Shown here: in pieces, positions 25,594-34,768 of the stretch
Position numbering within the stretch: the stretch's first letter is position 1
Layout of the letters: each line of letters starts with the position of its first letter
Assembly (NCBI RefSeq): GCF_900116445.1
Contig: NZ_FPBH01000012.1
Location: forward strand, 172,140-236,139
Direction: 5' to 3'
Source of the DNA: Paraburkholderia aspalathi
GTDB lineage: Bacteria > Pseudomonadota > Gammaproteobacteria > Burkholderiales > Burkholderiaceae
DNA length: 64,000 bases
The notes under the pieces: generated by a model
Database searches by the model: none
What the model was told of the DNA's origin: nothing
What the model saw: the letters and a program-made list of their open reading frames with translations, nothing else
Made by a program: the position numbers and the translations under genes

Positions 25594-27183
25594 TTAGGAG
25601 CAGCGGCCGTAGTTGTCGTTGAACCTCACAATGTCGTCTTCACCGAGATAGGTGCCTGACTGGATTTCAATGATTTCGAGCGGTACTTTCCCCGGGTTTT
25701 CGAGCCGGTGACGCGTGCCGAGTGGAATGTAGGTCGACTCGTTTTCGCTCAGCAGGAACTGCTCTTCTCCGCGCGTGACGAGCGCCGTGCCACGCACGAC
25801 GACCCAGTGTTCGGCGCGGTGGTGGTGCAGTTGCAGCGAAAGCTTTGCGCCCGGCGTGACGACGATGCGCTTCACCTGGAAGCGTTCACCGTGGTCGATG
25901 GAATCGTAGAAGCCCCACGGGCGCCGCACCTTGCGATGCGCATCGGCCTCGGGAGCGTGTTGCGCCTTGATGCGCGACACCAGGCCCTTGACGTCCTGCA
26001 CATGTGAGCGGTCGACCACCAGCACGGCGTCGGCTGTTTCGACGACCACCACATTGGTCGTGCCCACACAGGCGACAAGCCGGCCTTCGGAATGCGCATA
26101 GCTCGACACCGCGCCTTCGAACGTCACGCGGCCGCGCCCGGCGTTGCCGTTGGCGTCCTTATCCATTGCGGCCCAGACGGCGTCCCAGGAACCGAGATCC
26201 GACCAGCCCGCATCGAGCCGCACAACGACGCCGGACGGATTTGCAGCGGAGTCTTGCGGGTCAGTGACATGGGGCGCGGCTGTCTCGTCCGTGGCGCTCG
26301 CGTCACTCACGTCGCTCACGTCAGTGAGGCGCTCCATCACGGCATAGTCGATCGAGTCAGCGGGTGAACTCAGGAAAGCGTCCACGAGCGGACGGAAATA
26401 CGCGCCTTCGCTGCGGCCGTTCGCGAATGCGCGTTCGCAGGCTGCGTGCATCTCCGGCTGCAGGCGTTGCAGCGTATCGAGCCACACGCGTGCCCGCACG
26501 ACGAAGATCCCTGCGTTCCACCAATACGTGCCCGCAGCGACGTACTGCGCGGCAATTTCCTCGGCCGGCTTCTCGACGAAGCCGTCGATTGCATAACCTC
26601 CATCGGGCAATTCCGCGCCGATACGGATATAGCCGAAGCCCGTATCGGGGCGCGTGGGCGGCACACCCAGCGTGGCGATCAAACCACGCTCCGCATACCT
26701 GGCCGCGCGTTCCAGCGCGCCTTGCAACGCAGGCACATCCGCAATCGAATGGTCGGCTGGCATCACGATGAGAATCGCGTCGTCGCCGTCCGCGCACGCG
26801 AGCGACGCCGCGAGCGTCAACGCCGGCGCCGTATCGCGCCGCGCAGGCTCGACGATCAGACGCGCGTTCACGCCGTTTTCCAGAAGCTGCTCGGAAATCA
26901 CAAACCGGTGTTCTTCGCCGCACACGATGATCGGCGACGCGTCCACGTTCCAGCCGGCGGGAAAGCCGTCCATACGCCGGGCAGTCGCCTGCAACAGCGA
27001 GTCTGAACCGACCACGTCGATCAGTTGCTTCGGATAGTTTTCGCGCGACACCGGCCACAGCCGCGTGCCCGAGCCGCCGGCAAGAATGACCGGGACGATG
27101 CGCGCGCAATGCGCACCGGCGGTCCCGGCATTGGCACCGTCCGGATTCGCCGACGCAGCGTTCACAACTCCCTTAGTCAACAT
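25594..27183 (-). CDS. manC: mannose-1-phosphate guanylyltransferase / mannose-6-phosphate isomerase
   Basis: The product is 529 residues with the type II PMI/GMP layout. The N-terminal nucleotidyltransferase has 'PVILAGGSGTRLWPVSRENY' and 'PKQLI', 'VMPADHSI' and 'FVEKPAEE'; the C-terminal cupin has 'RPWGFYDSIDHG', 'LQLHHHRAEHWVVVRGTA' and 'YIPLGTRHRLEN'. It makes GDP-mannose from mannose-1-phosphate and isomerises mannose-6-phosphate. A ~35-residue acidic/Asp-Ser-rich insertion ('DVSDVSDASATDE') before the cupin is longer than usual. The start has an aagga site. It is the first gene of the long minus-strand EPS operon. Confidence 0.96.
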   Translation of the reverse strand: MLTKGVVNAASANPDGANAGTAGAHCARIVPVILAGGSGTRLWPVSRENYPKQLIDVVGSDSLLQATARRMDGFPAGWNVDASPIIVCGEEHRFVISEQLLENGVNARLIVEPARRDTAPALTLAASLACADGDDAILIVMPADHSIADVPALQGALERAARYAERGLIATLGVPPTRPDTGFGYIRIGAELPDGGYAIDGFVEKPAEEIAAQYVAAGTYWWNAGIFVVRARVWLDTLQRLQPEMHAACERAFANGRSEGAYFRPLVDAFLSSPADSIDYAVMERLTDVSDVSDASATDETAAPHVTDPQDSAANPSGVVVRLDAGWSDLGSWDAVWAAMDKDANGNAGRGRVTFEGAVSSYAHSEGRLVACVGTTNVVVVETADAVLVVDRSHVQDVKGLVSRIKAQHAPEADAHRKVRRPWGFYDSIDHGERFQVKRIVVTPGAKLSLQLHHHRAEHWVVVRGTALVTRGEEQFLLSENESTYIPLGTRHRLENPGKVPLEIIEIQSGTYLGEDDIVRFNDNYGRCS

Positions 27184-27285
27184 ATTCGGATTCCTTATAA
27201 TTTTTTGAGATCAAGGAAATACTTACCGAAGCGCGGTACGAGACGACTACGTGTTGGGCGCGCTCAGCGCGGTTCGCGGCGCGCG

Positions 27286-28272
27286 CTATCCGCCGACCAT
27301 GCGGCGGCTTTGAATCCGGAACTCAGTCGGGGAAATCCTCATCCGCTTACGGAAAACCTTCGCGAGACGGTCACCGTTACCCATGCCGGTACGCCGGGCA
27401 ATCTTGTCCACCGGCAATTCCGACTCGGTCAGCAGGCTGCAGGTCACCGCAAGGCGCTCATGCAACAGGAAACTCGAGGGCGTGATGCCCATTTCCATCT
27501 TGAAGCGGCGCAGGAAGTTGCGCTCGCTCATCGCGGCGAACTGAGCCGCATCGGCAATCGAAATCGATTGCTGGCAATTCTCTTGCAGCCAGCGAGCCGC
27601 CGCGCGCACTTTGTCGCCGGGGCTCAAGCCGCCGTCTTCGCCAAGCAGCGGTGCGAGGTTCGAGCACGAATCGGCAAGCAGACGCTCGGCCACCGTGCGG
27701 GCGGTCGCGCCGCCGAGATCGCGCTTGATCATGGCGAGCGCGCTTCTCATCGATTCAAGCCGGTCACCCGCGTCGCCGTTCTGCTCGGTCTGGCGCGACG
27801 ACATCGACTGCGGCTGGTGAAATTCGCCGCTTTCCTTGCTGTCCGGCACATAGGCTGCTTCGAGCAAGGCGCGCCCTTCCGCGATCGGCCGGATCATGCC
27901 CGTGTTGCGGCGCACACGCCGTAACCAGGCGATCAGCCGCTCGTCGCCGGCTGCGGCGAATGCGCCTTTGCCGCCGGCCACATACAACGCGTCGAAGCCG
28001 CCGTAATGGCGCGCGTCGAGCCCGTCGGTCCAGACCCGCAGTGCCGATGACGAGGTCACCATGCCGCCGTCGGCCGACAGGAAAGAAACGTCATACAACC
28101 AGCCACCGGATCCGGACGATGCCAGTTCGTTAGCAGCCTGAAACACTTCGGCAACCACGCCCGCGCCCTGCAGCGAGCAGTCGTTGAACATCAGGATTGC
28201 GATGCGACGCATACCTTTGTTCGGTGCGTGCACCCAGCGCAACATGGCAGACTCGAGACTCGCGCAGGTCAT
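27286..28272 (-). CDS. GlxA/AraC-type transcriptional regulator
   Basis: The product is 328 residues: an N-terminal DJ-1/PfpI-like domain ('RRIAILMFNDCSLQGAGVVAEV', 'DALYVAGGKGAFA') and a C-terminal AraC-type double helix-turn-helix at about 220-320 ('FAAMSERNFLRRFKMEMGIT', 'VDKIARRTGMGNGDRLAKVF'). The second ATG (28272) is preferred because gagagg lies 6 bases before it. It lies 102 bases before manC on the same strand, so it may be the pathway regulator of the EPS operon and could be cotranscribed with it. Its other border is a long AT-rich region. The ligand cannot be told from sequence. Confidence 0.9.
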   Translation of the reverse strand: MTCASLESAMLRWVHAPNKGMRRIAILMFNDCSLQGAGVVAEVFQAANELASSGSGGWLYDVSFLSADGGMVTSSSALRVWTDGLDARHYGGFDALYVAGGKGAFAAAGDERLIAWLRRVRRNTGMIRPIAEGRALLEAAYVPDSKESGEFHQPQSMSSRQTEQNGDAGDRLESMRSALAMIKRDLGGATARTVAERLLADSCSNLAPLLGEDGGLSPGDKVRAAARWLQENCQQSISIADAAQFAAMSERNFLRRFKMEMGITPSSFLLHERLAVTCSLLTESELPVDKIARRTGMGNGDRLAKVFRKRMRISPTEFRIQSRRMVGG

Positions 28273-28278
28273 AGTCAT

Positions 28279-29080
28279 CCTCTCAACTGAAAACGGATCT
28301 ACTTTTCAACCTTGAACGCCCACACAGAGGAATGCTCTGTGCAGTGCATCATAGCCATCCGCAATCAAGCATTTAGCCGCCATGACCGAAAGTGCAGACA
28401 TGTTGGCGTTTCAATATGGTGGCCAGCCAGTGATTTTCGGAACAATTGCTCTGCTACTATTTTTCAACGAATTAATTGCCGATTCTGCATATGAATGAAT
28501 TCACATTCCGCGAATCCTAATGCTAATTAATGTGATTTTTTGTGTGCTGGCGCACATACAACCGCCACTCGAAATGCTTGAGTTGCAATTTGATCTGCCC
28601 GGCATTCTGCAGATTCGAAGTGACTTCTTTCCGTCACATCGCCAGAATGAGCGCAGCCCCCTTGTTTGCACCAGTCATTGTTCTTACCGGATGCCCGCGG
28701 GGCTTTCTTCTGACGATATATTTGGTCGGCAGAGACATATAAAACAGTATCCAATATAAGCACTTTTCGAGAGAGAAAATTATTTAATTCGTTGTTATTG
28801 GATCTGGAGAATATAAACATGACGATTAATGTTTCAAACGTGAAACACGGCAATAAGACAGCTTTAGCCAGCCCGGCAATAGACGGGCCAATGGCGGATT
28901 CTGTCGGATGAGAGCCGGTATGTTTCCGCCATAGAATTGCGGAAATGGCCTATGCGGTTTCCGCAACACATTGCGACACGAGGTGGCCTGAGGCGGGTCT
29001 GGCCTGGTCAACTAGCCATCTGGTCACGCCTTATCGTTGCAACAGGCCGCAACCTATGCGTCGAAAGACACGGGGAACAC
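28279..29080. promoter_or_regulatory. long AT-rich divergent regulatory region
   Basis: No gene is supported in these 800 bases. About 28300-28860 is much richer in A+T than its surroundings. Visible sites are gtttca-aacg-tgaaac, a perfect 6-4-6 palindrome at 28831-28846, and a set of tttccgc/gcggaaa half-sites at 28923-28929, 28939-28945 and 28958-28964. The region lies between the regulator and the divergent GH gene and probably controls both. Short open frames here have no ribosome-binding site or family character. Confidence 0.55.
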
Positions 29081-31387
29081 ATGTCTGATGTATGTGAATA
29101 TCGCTCGCTGCAACCACGCTCCGGCGCCTGTGTCGCCCACGGGTCAGTGCTGCGCGTTGCCGCCTCGGTGGCGGTGTTTATCCTGCTGGCCATGATGGCC
29201 TCCTCGTGTAGCGCGGCAGCGGCTTCAGCCGGTCCTGACAGCGCAAGCAATGCCGATCTGACGGTCGACGGCAGAAAGTGGACACCTTGCGCGGCGGAAT
29301 ATGGAACCTGCCGGTTCAACGGTACGCGCGACGTGCTGTACGGCACCGTCGAGCAACATGTCATCAAGACGTTCACGGCCAGCGCCGATTGCAATAACGG
29401 TGTGTTCGGCGATCCTGCACCCGGTGTGGAGAAGCGCTGCGCAGTTGCGGTCACTGCGGCTGACTCGAGCACGGCGGCCAAGGCTGAAGCCGCTGCCTCG
29501 GCGAAAAAAGACACAGCGCCTGCCGCCGCGCAGGAATCTGCGGCCACGGTATCCACTTCATTAAAGGCGCCGCCCGGGCAGGGTCTGCGCTGCGGCGCGC
29601 CCACCTCACAAGTACGCGCGGCCGCAAACGGCGATCTGCTGGAAGCGGACACGCCGAGCGACGGCACGCGCCTGTTCGCAGCAGACAAACCGTTCGCACT
29701 CGTCTTCACGACACGACCTGCGCAAAACGACACGCTCAACTGGCAAATCCGCGACAGCTGGAATGCCGTGCGTGCCAGCGGCCGCTTCCCCGTTGCGGCG
29801 GGCGCCACGCTGTCGACGCTCAGTTGCGCTTCAACGGTCGCCGGCTACTTCGCCGTCTCCGCTTCGCTGGAACGCGCACACGGCCAGCTCGAATCGCATG
29901 GCACACGTCCTGCGGGAATCGCCACCTTCGGCGTCCTGCCCGACACCTCCGCAGCATTGCCCGCCGTTCGCTTTCCCTACGAAGACCTGCACCGATTCGG
30001 CGGACAGGGCACTGCATACCTTGCGCCCGGGCAACATTGCTGCGACGGCGACGGCTATCGGCCGGCTTACACCGCGCTCGGCCTCTCGTGGGCGAACGAC
30101 AATCGCAACTGGTATATGGAAGAGCCGAAAAACGCAGGCGCGTTCGATCCCGCGAGCAAGCAGTTGCTGCCCTACTTCCGGCGCGGCGACATCATGCGTC
30201 TGATCCAGCTCGACGGTATTCCTCAGTGGGCTAGTCCGACCGGCAAGGAGACGCACAGCTATGCGCCGACCTCGCTCGCACAAATGAAGGACTACATGGC
30301 CAAAGTCGGCGCCGAGTCCAACCGTACGCGGATGACCTACTTCCCCAAACAGCGCGACAACTACTATCAGGTGACATGGGAACCGGACGCCGACGGCGGC
30401 CTGCCGTGGCGCGACACCGACGCGAATTTCGTCGCAATGTATAAGGCGGTTTGGGAGGGCATTCATCAGACGGACCCGCATGCCGTAGTGATGGGGGTGA
30501 CGTACGCGTCAGTGCAAGTCAATGTCGAGAAGATGCGCCGTCTCGGTCCGCTCGGGATCGGCCGCTATATGGACGGCATGACCATTCACGGCTATTACGA
30601 CATCGGCACCACACCATCGCACCCGCCCGAGCGCGTCGCCAATTCAGGCAACCAGGGCACCGTGCCTGGCGCGCTGCCCGCCGCGATGCGCGCCCTGCGG
30701 CACGAGTTGCGTCTATACCTGAAACCCGGTGCGCCGTTGTTCGTCACCGAAACCGGCATCAGCTATGACATCGGTGCGGCGTATGGCAAGAACTATCCGG
30801 GCGCGAACGTGCTGTATGCGCAAGCCGCGGTCGTGGCGCGCACGCATCTCATCCTGCTCGGCGAAGGCGCGGACATGACCTACGTGTTCTACCTCGCGGA
30901 CATGCCGGACGCGGCGCCCGGCTACGGGGTTTTCTTCGAACTCGATCATCCGACTGGCGCCTACGGCGCCGCGCGCATCAGCCCCAAACCTGCCGCGCTC
31001 GCGGTGGCGGCGATGACGCGGATCATCGACGGAACGGATACGCTCGGGCCGCTCAAAGCTCTGCCGAAAGGCGTCTACGCGTACGCGTTCCGCCGGCTCG
31101 GCGGCGGCAAGATCGTGACGGCGCTGTGGACGCATGACAACGACGCGTGGAATGCCAAAACCGGTTTCAGCGCGAGCCAGAGCGCGGATTATCGTCTGCG
31201 TGTCGACGCACCCGGCACGTCAGGCGAAGTGACCGTGTTCGACATGATGGGCAACCCATCGAGCTTGCCGTATCGCGACGGTGTCGCGAACCTCAAGCTG
31301 TCGCCGACGCCTATCTATGTGGTGTCCGCCAACGCCGGCGTGTTCAAAGACGCGGTCATGACGCCGGAGGGTTACGTGCCTCGCTAG
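29081..31387 (+). CDS. secreted clan-GH-A-like glycoside hydrolase
   Basis: The product is 768 residues. An N-terminal signal (about 24-50, hydrophobic 'VAVFILLAMMASS' before Cys) suggests export, possibly as a lipoprotein with a weak lipobox. Next is a small Cys-containing domain ('WTPCAAEYGTCRF', 'CNNGVFGDPAPGVEKRC'), an Ala/Lys linker, a beta-sandwich, and a TIM-barrel-like region with 'YYQVTWEP' (Glu434, proposed acid/base) and 'PLFVTETGISYD' (Glu557, proposed nucleophile), then a C-terminal beta domain. This resembles GH39-type EPS hydrolases such as PslG. The ATG at 29081 follows ggggaa; an upstream frame lacks a signal. It has a paralogue at 36704-38650. Confidence 0.82.
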   Translation: MSDVCEYRSLQPRSGACVAHGSVLRVAASVAVFILLAMMASSCSAAAASAGPDSASNADLTVDGRKWTPCAAEYGTCRFNGTRDVLYGTVEQHVIKTFTASADCNNGVFGDPAPGVEKRCAVAVTAADSSTAAKAEAAASAKKDTAPAAAQESAATVSTSLKAPPGQGLRCGAPTSQVRAAANGDLLEADTPSDGTRLFAADKPFALVFTTRPAQNDTLNWQIRDSWNAVRASGRFPVAAGATLSTLSCASTVAGYFAVSASLERAHGQLESHGTRPAGIATFGVLPDTSAALPAVRFPYEDLHRFGGQGTAYLAPGQHCCDGDGYRPAYTALGLSWANDNRNWYMEEPKNAGAFDPASKQLLPYFRRGDIMRLIQLDGIPQWASPTGKETHSYAPTSLAQMKDYMAKVGAESNRTRMTYFPKQRDNYYQVTWEPDADGGLPWRDTDANFVAMYKAVWEGIHQTDPHAVVMGVTYASVQVNVEKMRRLGPLGIGRYMDGMTIHGYYDIGTTPSHPPERVANSGNQGTVPGALPAAMRALRHELRLYLKPGAPLFVTETGISYDIGAAYGKNYPGANVLYAQAAVVARTHLILLGEGADMTYVFYLADMPDAAPGYGVFFELDHPTGAYGAARISPKPAALAVAAMTRIIDGTDTLGPLKALPKGVYAYAFRRLGGGKIVTALWTHDNDAWNAKTGFSASQSADYRLRVDAPGTSGEVTVFDMMGNPSSLPYRDGVANLKLSPTPIYVVSANAGVFKDAVMTPEGYVPR

Positions 31388-31566
31388 ATGTACCGCACAA
31401 GGCGCGGGGTGCGCGTAGCGGCCGCCGTAGACCCCTCGATAGGCACCGCTTGCTGTCGAGACGCGGCGATACTTCGGCGTGATGTGACAGGGCAAGTCGT
31501 TTCTTACACCCGTAAAATCCAGAAGAAGACTACCTCGCACGCATATCAACGCGCCGGAACCGAGAA

Positions 31567-31716
31567 ATGAACGGCCTCGCATGGACAATGCTGGTGCTGG
31601 CCGGGATGGTTGGGGCGTTTGTCTTCGCCACGGTCGGCGCGATTCTGGTCGCACTGCTGCTGGCGAATGTCTCAAGCCGTCTCACCCGGGATGATGAACA
31701 TCATGGCGACTACTAG
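31567..31716 (+). CDS. 49-residue single-pass membrane protein
   Basis: A short frame encodes MNGLAWTMLVLAGMVGAFVF and one long hydrophobic helix to about residue 34, then a charged C-terminus ('RLTRDDEHHGDY'). It lies between the GH gene and the Nudix gene, on the same strand and without other candidate genes. The ribosome-binding site is weak (gaga). The shape fits a small inner-membrane protein, but chance cannot be ruled out; conservation in related genomes would decide. It is not similar to anything I recognise. Confidence 0.45.
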   Translation: MNGLAWTMLVLAGMVGAFVFATVGAILVALLLANVSSRLTRDDEHHGDY

Positions 31717-31780
31717 TGCCTTCAGCATCGCCTCACGATCACCCTGCGCTCAACGCGACGCGCACCCTGCAGGAGATGGA

Positions 31781-32233
31781 ATGCTGACCGAGATCGATTT
31801 CCTGGACGTGGTGCGTCTGACGCCGCTGGTCGCGATCGATCTGATCGTCAGCGACGCCGAGGGCCGCGTGTTGATCGGCCACCGGCGCAATCGCCCCGCC
31901 CGCGGCACATGGTTCGTTCCCGGCGGGCGAATTCTCAAAGACGAAACACTCGACAGAGCGTTCACGCGCATCGCCGACGCCGAATTGGGCATCGGCAGGC
32001 TGACGCGCTCGACCGCGCGCTTCGAGGGCGTTTTCGAACACCATTACAAAGACAATTTCGCCGCCGAGCCTGACGTGTCGACGCACTACATCGTGCTCGC
32101 CTATGGTCTGCAGTTCACTAGCACCATCTCGGTCGGCCGGCTCGACCAGCACAGCGACTATCTCTGGCTAACACCTTCTGAGCTGCTCGCACGCGCCGAT
32201 GTCCACGAGAACACCAAGGCTTATTTCCGCTAG
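31781..32233 (+). CDS. gmm: GDP-mannose mannosyl hydrolase (Nudix)
   Basis: The product is 150 residues, normal for the family. It shows the diverged Nudix box of Gmm ('PGGRILKDETLDRAFTRIA' then 'DAELGI') and the family parts 'LIGHRRNRPARGTWFVPGG' and 'FEHHYKDNF'. The enzyme hydrolyses GDP-mannose or GDP-fucose to the free sugar and GDP. Gmm genes are a regular part of colanic acid and fucose EPS clusters. The ATG at 31781 has a perfect aggag site; the longer upstream frame overlaps the small membrane gene and is not used. It may tune the donor pool for the EPS. Confidence 0.93.
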   Translation: MLTEIDFLDVVRLTPLVAIDLIVSDAEGRVLIGHRRNRPARGTWFVPGGRILKDETLDRAFTRIADAELGIGRLTRSTARFEGVFEHHYKDNFAAEPDVSTHYIVLAYGLQFTSTISVGRLDQHSDYLWLTPSELLARADVHENTKAYFR

Positions 32234-32290
32234 CGCCAACAGCCCCGCCACCCGCATGACCCATTGCCGGTGCGCAAAGTGATATCTACT

Positions 32291-32316
32291 GTGAGTTCGC
32301 CAACGCGGCAACTCAC
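32291..32316. promoter_or_regulatory. inverted repeat before the PIG-L gene
   Basis: gtgagtt and aactcac form perfect 7-bp arms around a 12-base centre, 46 bases before the ATG at 32362. It may be an operator or a leader hairpin. Confidence 0.4.
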
Positions 32317-32361
32317 GCCGGTACAGTATGATCGAGTTCACCGTCAGGGCTCGAATCAGAC

Positions 32362-34743
32362 ATGCGATCATCGGCAGCCAGGCTCGTTCGCGATTCATCC
32401 ATTGCTCTTCTAGCGCTACTTTTTTTCGCTCTCTTTCCGGGCGCGGCGCGCGCGGCCGATTGCGGCGCCGGCACGCTGGTGACAGTCGTCGCTCACCTCG
32501 ACGACGATCTGCTCTTTGTCGACCCCGCCATCAGCGAACGGCTCGACGCCGGCTGGTGCATCACCACTGTCCATCTGATCGGCGGCGCCAACGGTGCGGA
32601 TTTCGCTTACGTGCAGACCCGCGAGCGGGCCTCGCGGCTCGCGTACGCGCGCATGGCGGGGGTGCCTGACGAATGGATCGAAACGAATATTCCGATCGCC
32701 GGCAAGCTAGTGCATCAGATGGTGCTGAAGGCCAAGCCGCAAGTCCGTCTGCTCGAATTCCGCCTGCCCGGCGGCGCCGTGCGCGGCGGCCGCGAACCGC
32801 TCGGCCTGCTGTGGGAACAGCGCGCCACGCTTTCCACTTATCCGATGAACGCCGACGGTTCGGTGCGTGTGCAATACGATCGGGCCTCGCTGTCGGCCAC
32901 ACTGAGAGTGATACTCGCCGGGGCGTCGCAGATCTACACGCTCAATCCGGACACCGTACCGTTTCTCGAGCACCCCGATCACATCTACGCCGCGCGCATC
33001 ACGCGCCACGTCGCCCAGACGCTGAACAAAAGCGTGCCGATCGAATACCACATCACCTATCCGACCGGCGACTGGCCGGGCAATGTGTCGGCGGCCGAAG
33101 TTCAGCGCAAGCGCGACATCGTCGCCAGCTATTTTTCTGTCGACGGTAGCGAGTTTTCGCACGTATTCGGCGAGTTCCAGTGGGACGGTAACTGGGTCGC
33201 GCGCCGCTATGCCTTCGCCGATCGCAGCGATCGCCACGTCGCGGATTTCCAGCCGCATCCCATTCAGCTATTCAATGCGGCGGCAACTCGCTGCCTGACC
33301 TCCGCAGGCAGCGGCCAGGCGCCGACACTCGCCGCATGCACGGGCTCGTCCACGCAACAATGGCGCTGGGATCCCGTGACGGTCTATCCCGGCAATGCGC
33401 GCAACGCCGCGCTCGTCAGCGTCGCGACTTCGCAATGCATCGCCGAACGCGACGGCTATCTGATCTCCGAGACCTGTGATCAATGGGACATGGCGCAGCG
33501 CTGGACGCCGTGGGACTTCGGCCTCGTTTATACGCCGCTGCGGCACTGCCTCGGCGAAAACGACGGCAAGCTCACCATGCGCGGCTGCACCCAGCTCACC
33601 ACACGCTACCGGTGGGCGACCCAGCAGCGCACCCAGGCAACCGATTTGCGCCTCGCAACCGCAATGGTCGGCGACGTCGCCGGCACGGGCGAGCAAGCCG
33701 CGGTCTACGTGCAACGACAACACGACGGACCCGGCTTTAATGTGTATGCGGCGTCGCTCGTGAAAGCGTCGCCTCCTGCGCTCTGGTACGCCGGCCTCGT
33801 TGCTTTCGATCCCCGCGCCACCGCGCCCAGTTGCACGGATGACAAGCTGTGCTTCGATAGCGCGCGCTTCCTGCTCGGCGATTTCGACGGTGACGGCAAG
33901 ACCGACTTGATGGTCATCACCGCGCGCCAGGGTGGCACCGCGTTCTGGTTGCTTCGCAGCACAGGCGAGCGCTTCGAGGCTCCACGTCTCTGGCTTCAGA
34001 CGAGCCGTGAGTTCAGGCCCGCGTTGACGCAGCAATATGTGGCGGCGGACTTCGGCGGAATGGGACGTGCCGGCGTGCTGATCGCACAGAAACGCGCCGA
34101 TAGCGGGCTTGACCTCTGGACGGCGTCTTCCACGGGCTCGACGGGCTCAGCGCCGACACTCATGGCGCAAGCAAAAACGCTGCGGCAAAACGCCAATCTT
34201 CTGCCAGTCCAAACTGCAGGTTCACGCACGTCGCTGGTCGCGGTGGATGGTGCGGACGGCCGGCTCGCGCTCACGCCAATTTCCAATGACGGCACACGCA
34301 TGACCATCGGCGAACGCAAACTATTGCCGGCGAGTTTCCTGCCCGACTTCGTCAAAGTGACGGTCGGGGCCGTGCACGGCAAAGCGAGCAATACGCTGAT
34401 TCTTTTGACACCGCATCTCGACGGAACGAACGAGGACGCGTTGATCGACGTTGCCACGCTCGACACAGCGGACGCGAGCGCCGTGCCGGTCCAGGCGGCG
34501 ACGCTGCGTGGCATGTCGTGGTCGGATGTCTTTCCGGCTTTCGTGCGTGACAAGCGCAATGCCGCGCTCGTGCTCTATCGAAGAACGGACGCCACGCTCG
34601 GCGATTTCTATTTCACGGGCGGCGCACCAGCGCTGACGCGCTATCCGGTAGGCGATGGTTTCGCCTTGGGTGCAGCCCAGGATCTCGGTGAACTCCCGGG
34701 ACTGTTCTCGGAGACGGTGCGAATCGACCGGTTGGCGCAGTAG
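32362..34743 (+). CDS. secreted PIG-L deacetylase fused to beta-trefoil and VCBS/FG-GAP domains
   Basis: The product is 793 residues. After a Sec signal (about 1-34, ending 'FPGAARA') comes a PIG-L/LmbE-type deacetylase with the metal motif 'VVAHLDDDLLF' (a variant of AHPDDE) and 'LEHPDHIYAAR'. A ricin-like beta-trefoil follows at about 300-420 ('QLFNAAATRCLTSAGSGQAP', 'QQWRWDP'), then a beta-propeller-like region with Ca-binding 'LGDFDGDGKTDLMVIT'. PIG-L enzymes remove N-acetyl groups from sugars. It may deacetylate the EPS or another periplasmic glycan while the trefoil binds the polymer. No ribosome-binding site is obvious. It is the last gene of the plus-strand arm. Confidence 0.85.
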   Translation: MRSSAARLVRDSSIALLALLFFALFPGAARAADCGAGTLVTVVAHLDDDLLFVDPAISERLDAGWCITTVHLIGGANGADFAYVQTRERASRLAYARMAGVPDEWIETNIPIAGKLVHQMVLKAKPQVRLLEFRLPGGAVRGGREPLGLLWEQRATLSTYPMNADGSVRVQYDRASLSATLRVILAGASQIYTLNPDTVPFLEHPDHIYAARITRHVAQTLNKSVPIEYHITYPTGDWPGNVSAAEVQRKRDIVASYFSVDGSEFSHVFGEFQWDGNWVARRYAFADRSDRHVADFQPHPIQLFNAAATRCLTSAGSGQAPTLAACTGSSTQQWRWDPVTVYPGNARNAALVSVATSQCIAERDGYLISETCDQWDMAQRWTPWDFGLVYTPLRHCLGENDGKLTMRGCTQLTTRYRWATQQRTQATDLRLATAMVGDVAGTGEQAAVYVQRQHDGPGFNVYAASLVKASPPALWYAGLVAFDPRATAPSCTDDKLCFDSARFLLGDFDGDGKTDLMVITARQGGTAFWLLRSTGERFEAPRLWLQTSREFRPALTQQYVAADFGGMGRAGVLIAQKRADSGLDLWTASSTGSTGSAPTLMAQAKTLRQNANLLPVQTAGSRTSLVAVDGADGRLALTPISNDGTRMTIGERKLLPASFLPDFVKVTVGAVHGKASNTLILLTPHLDGTNEDALIDVATLDTADASAVPVQAATLRGMSWSDVFPAFVRDKRNAALVLYRRTDATLGDFYFTGGAPALTRYPVGDGFALGAAQDLGELPGLFSETVRIDRLAQ

Positions 34744-34768
34744 CGCAAGCCGGTCGACCCGACGCGGT

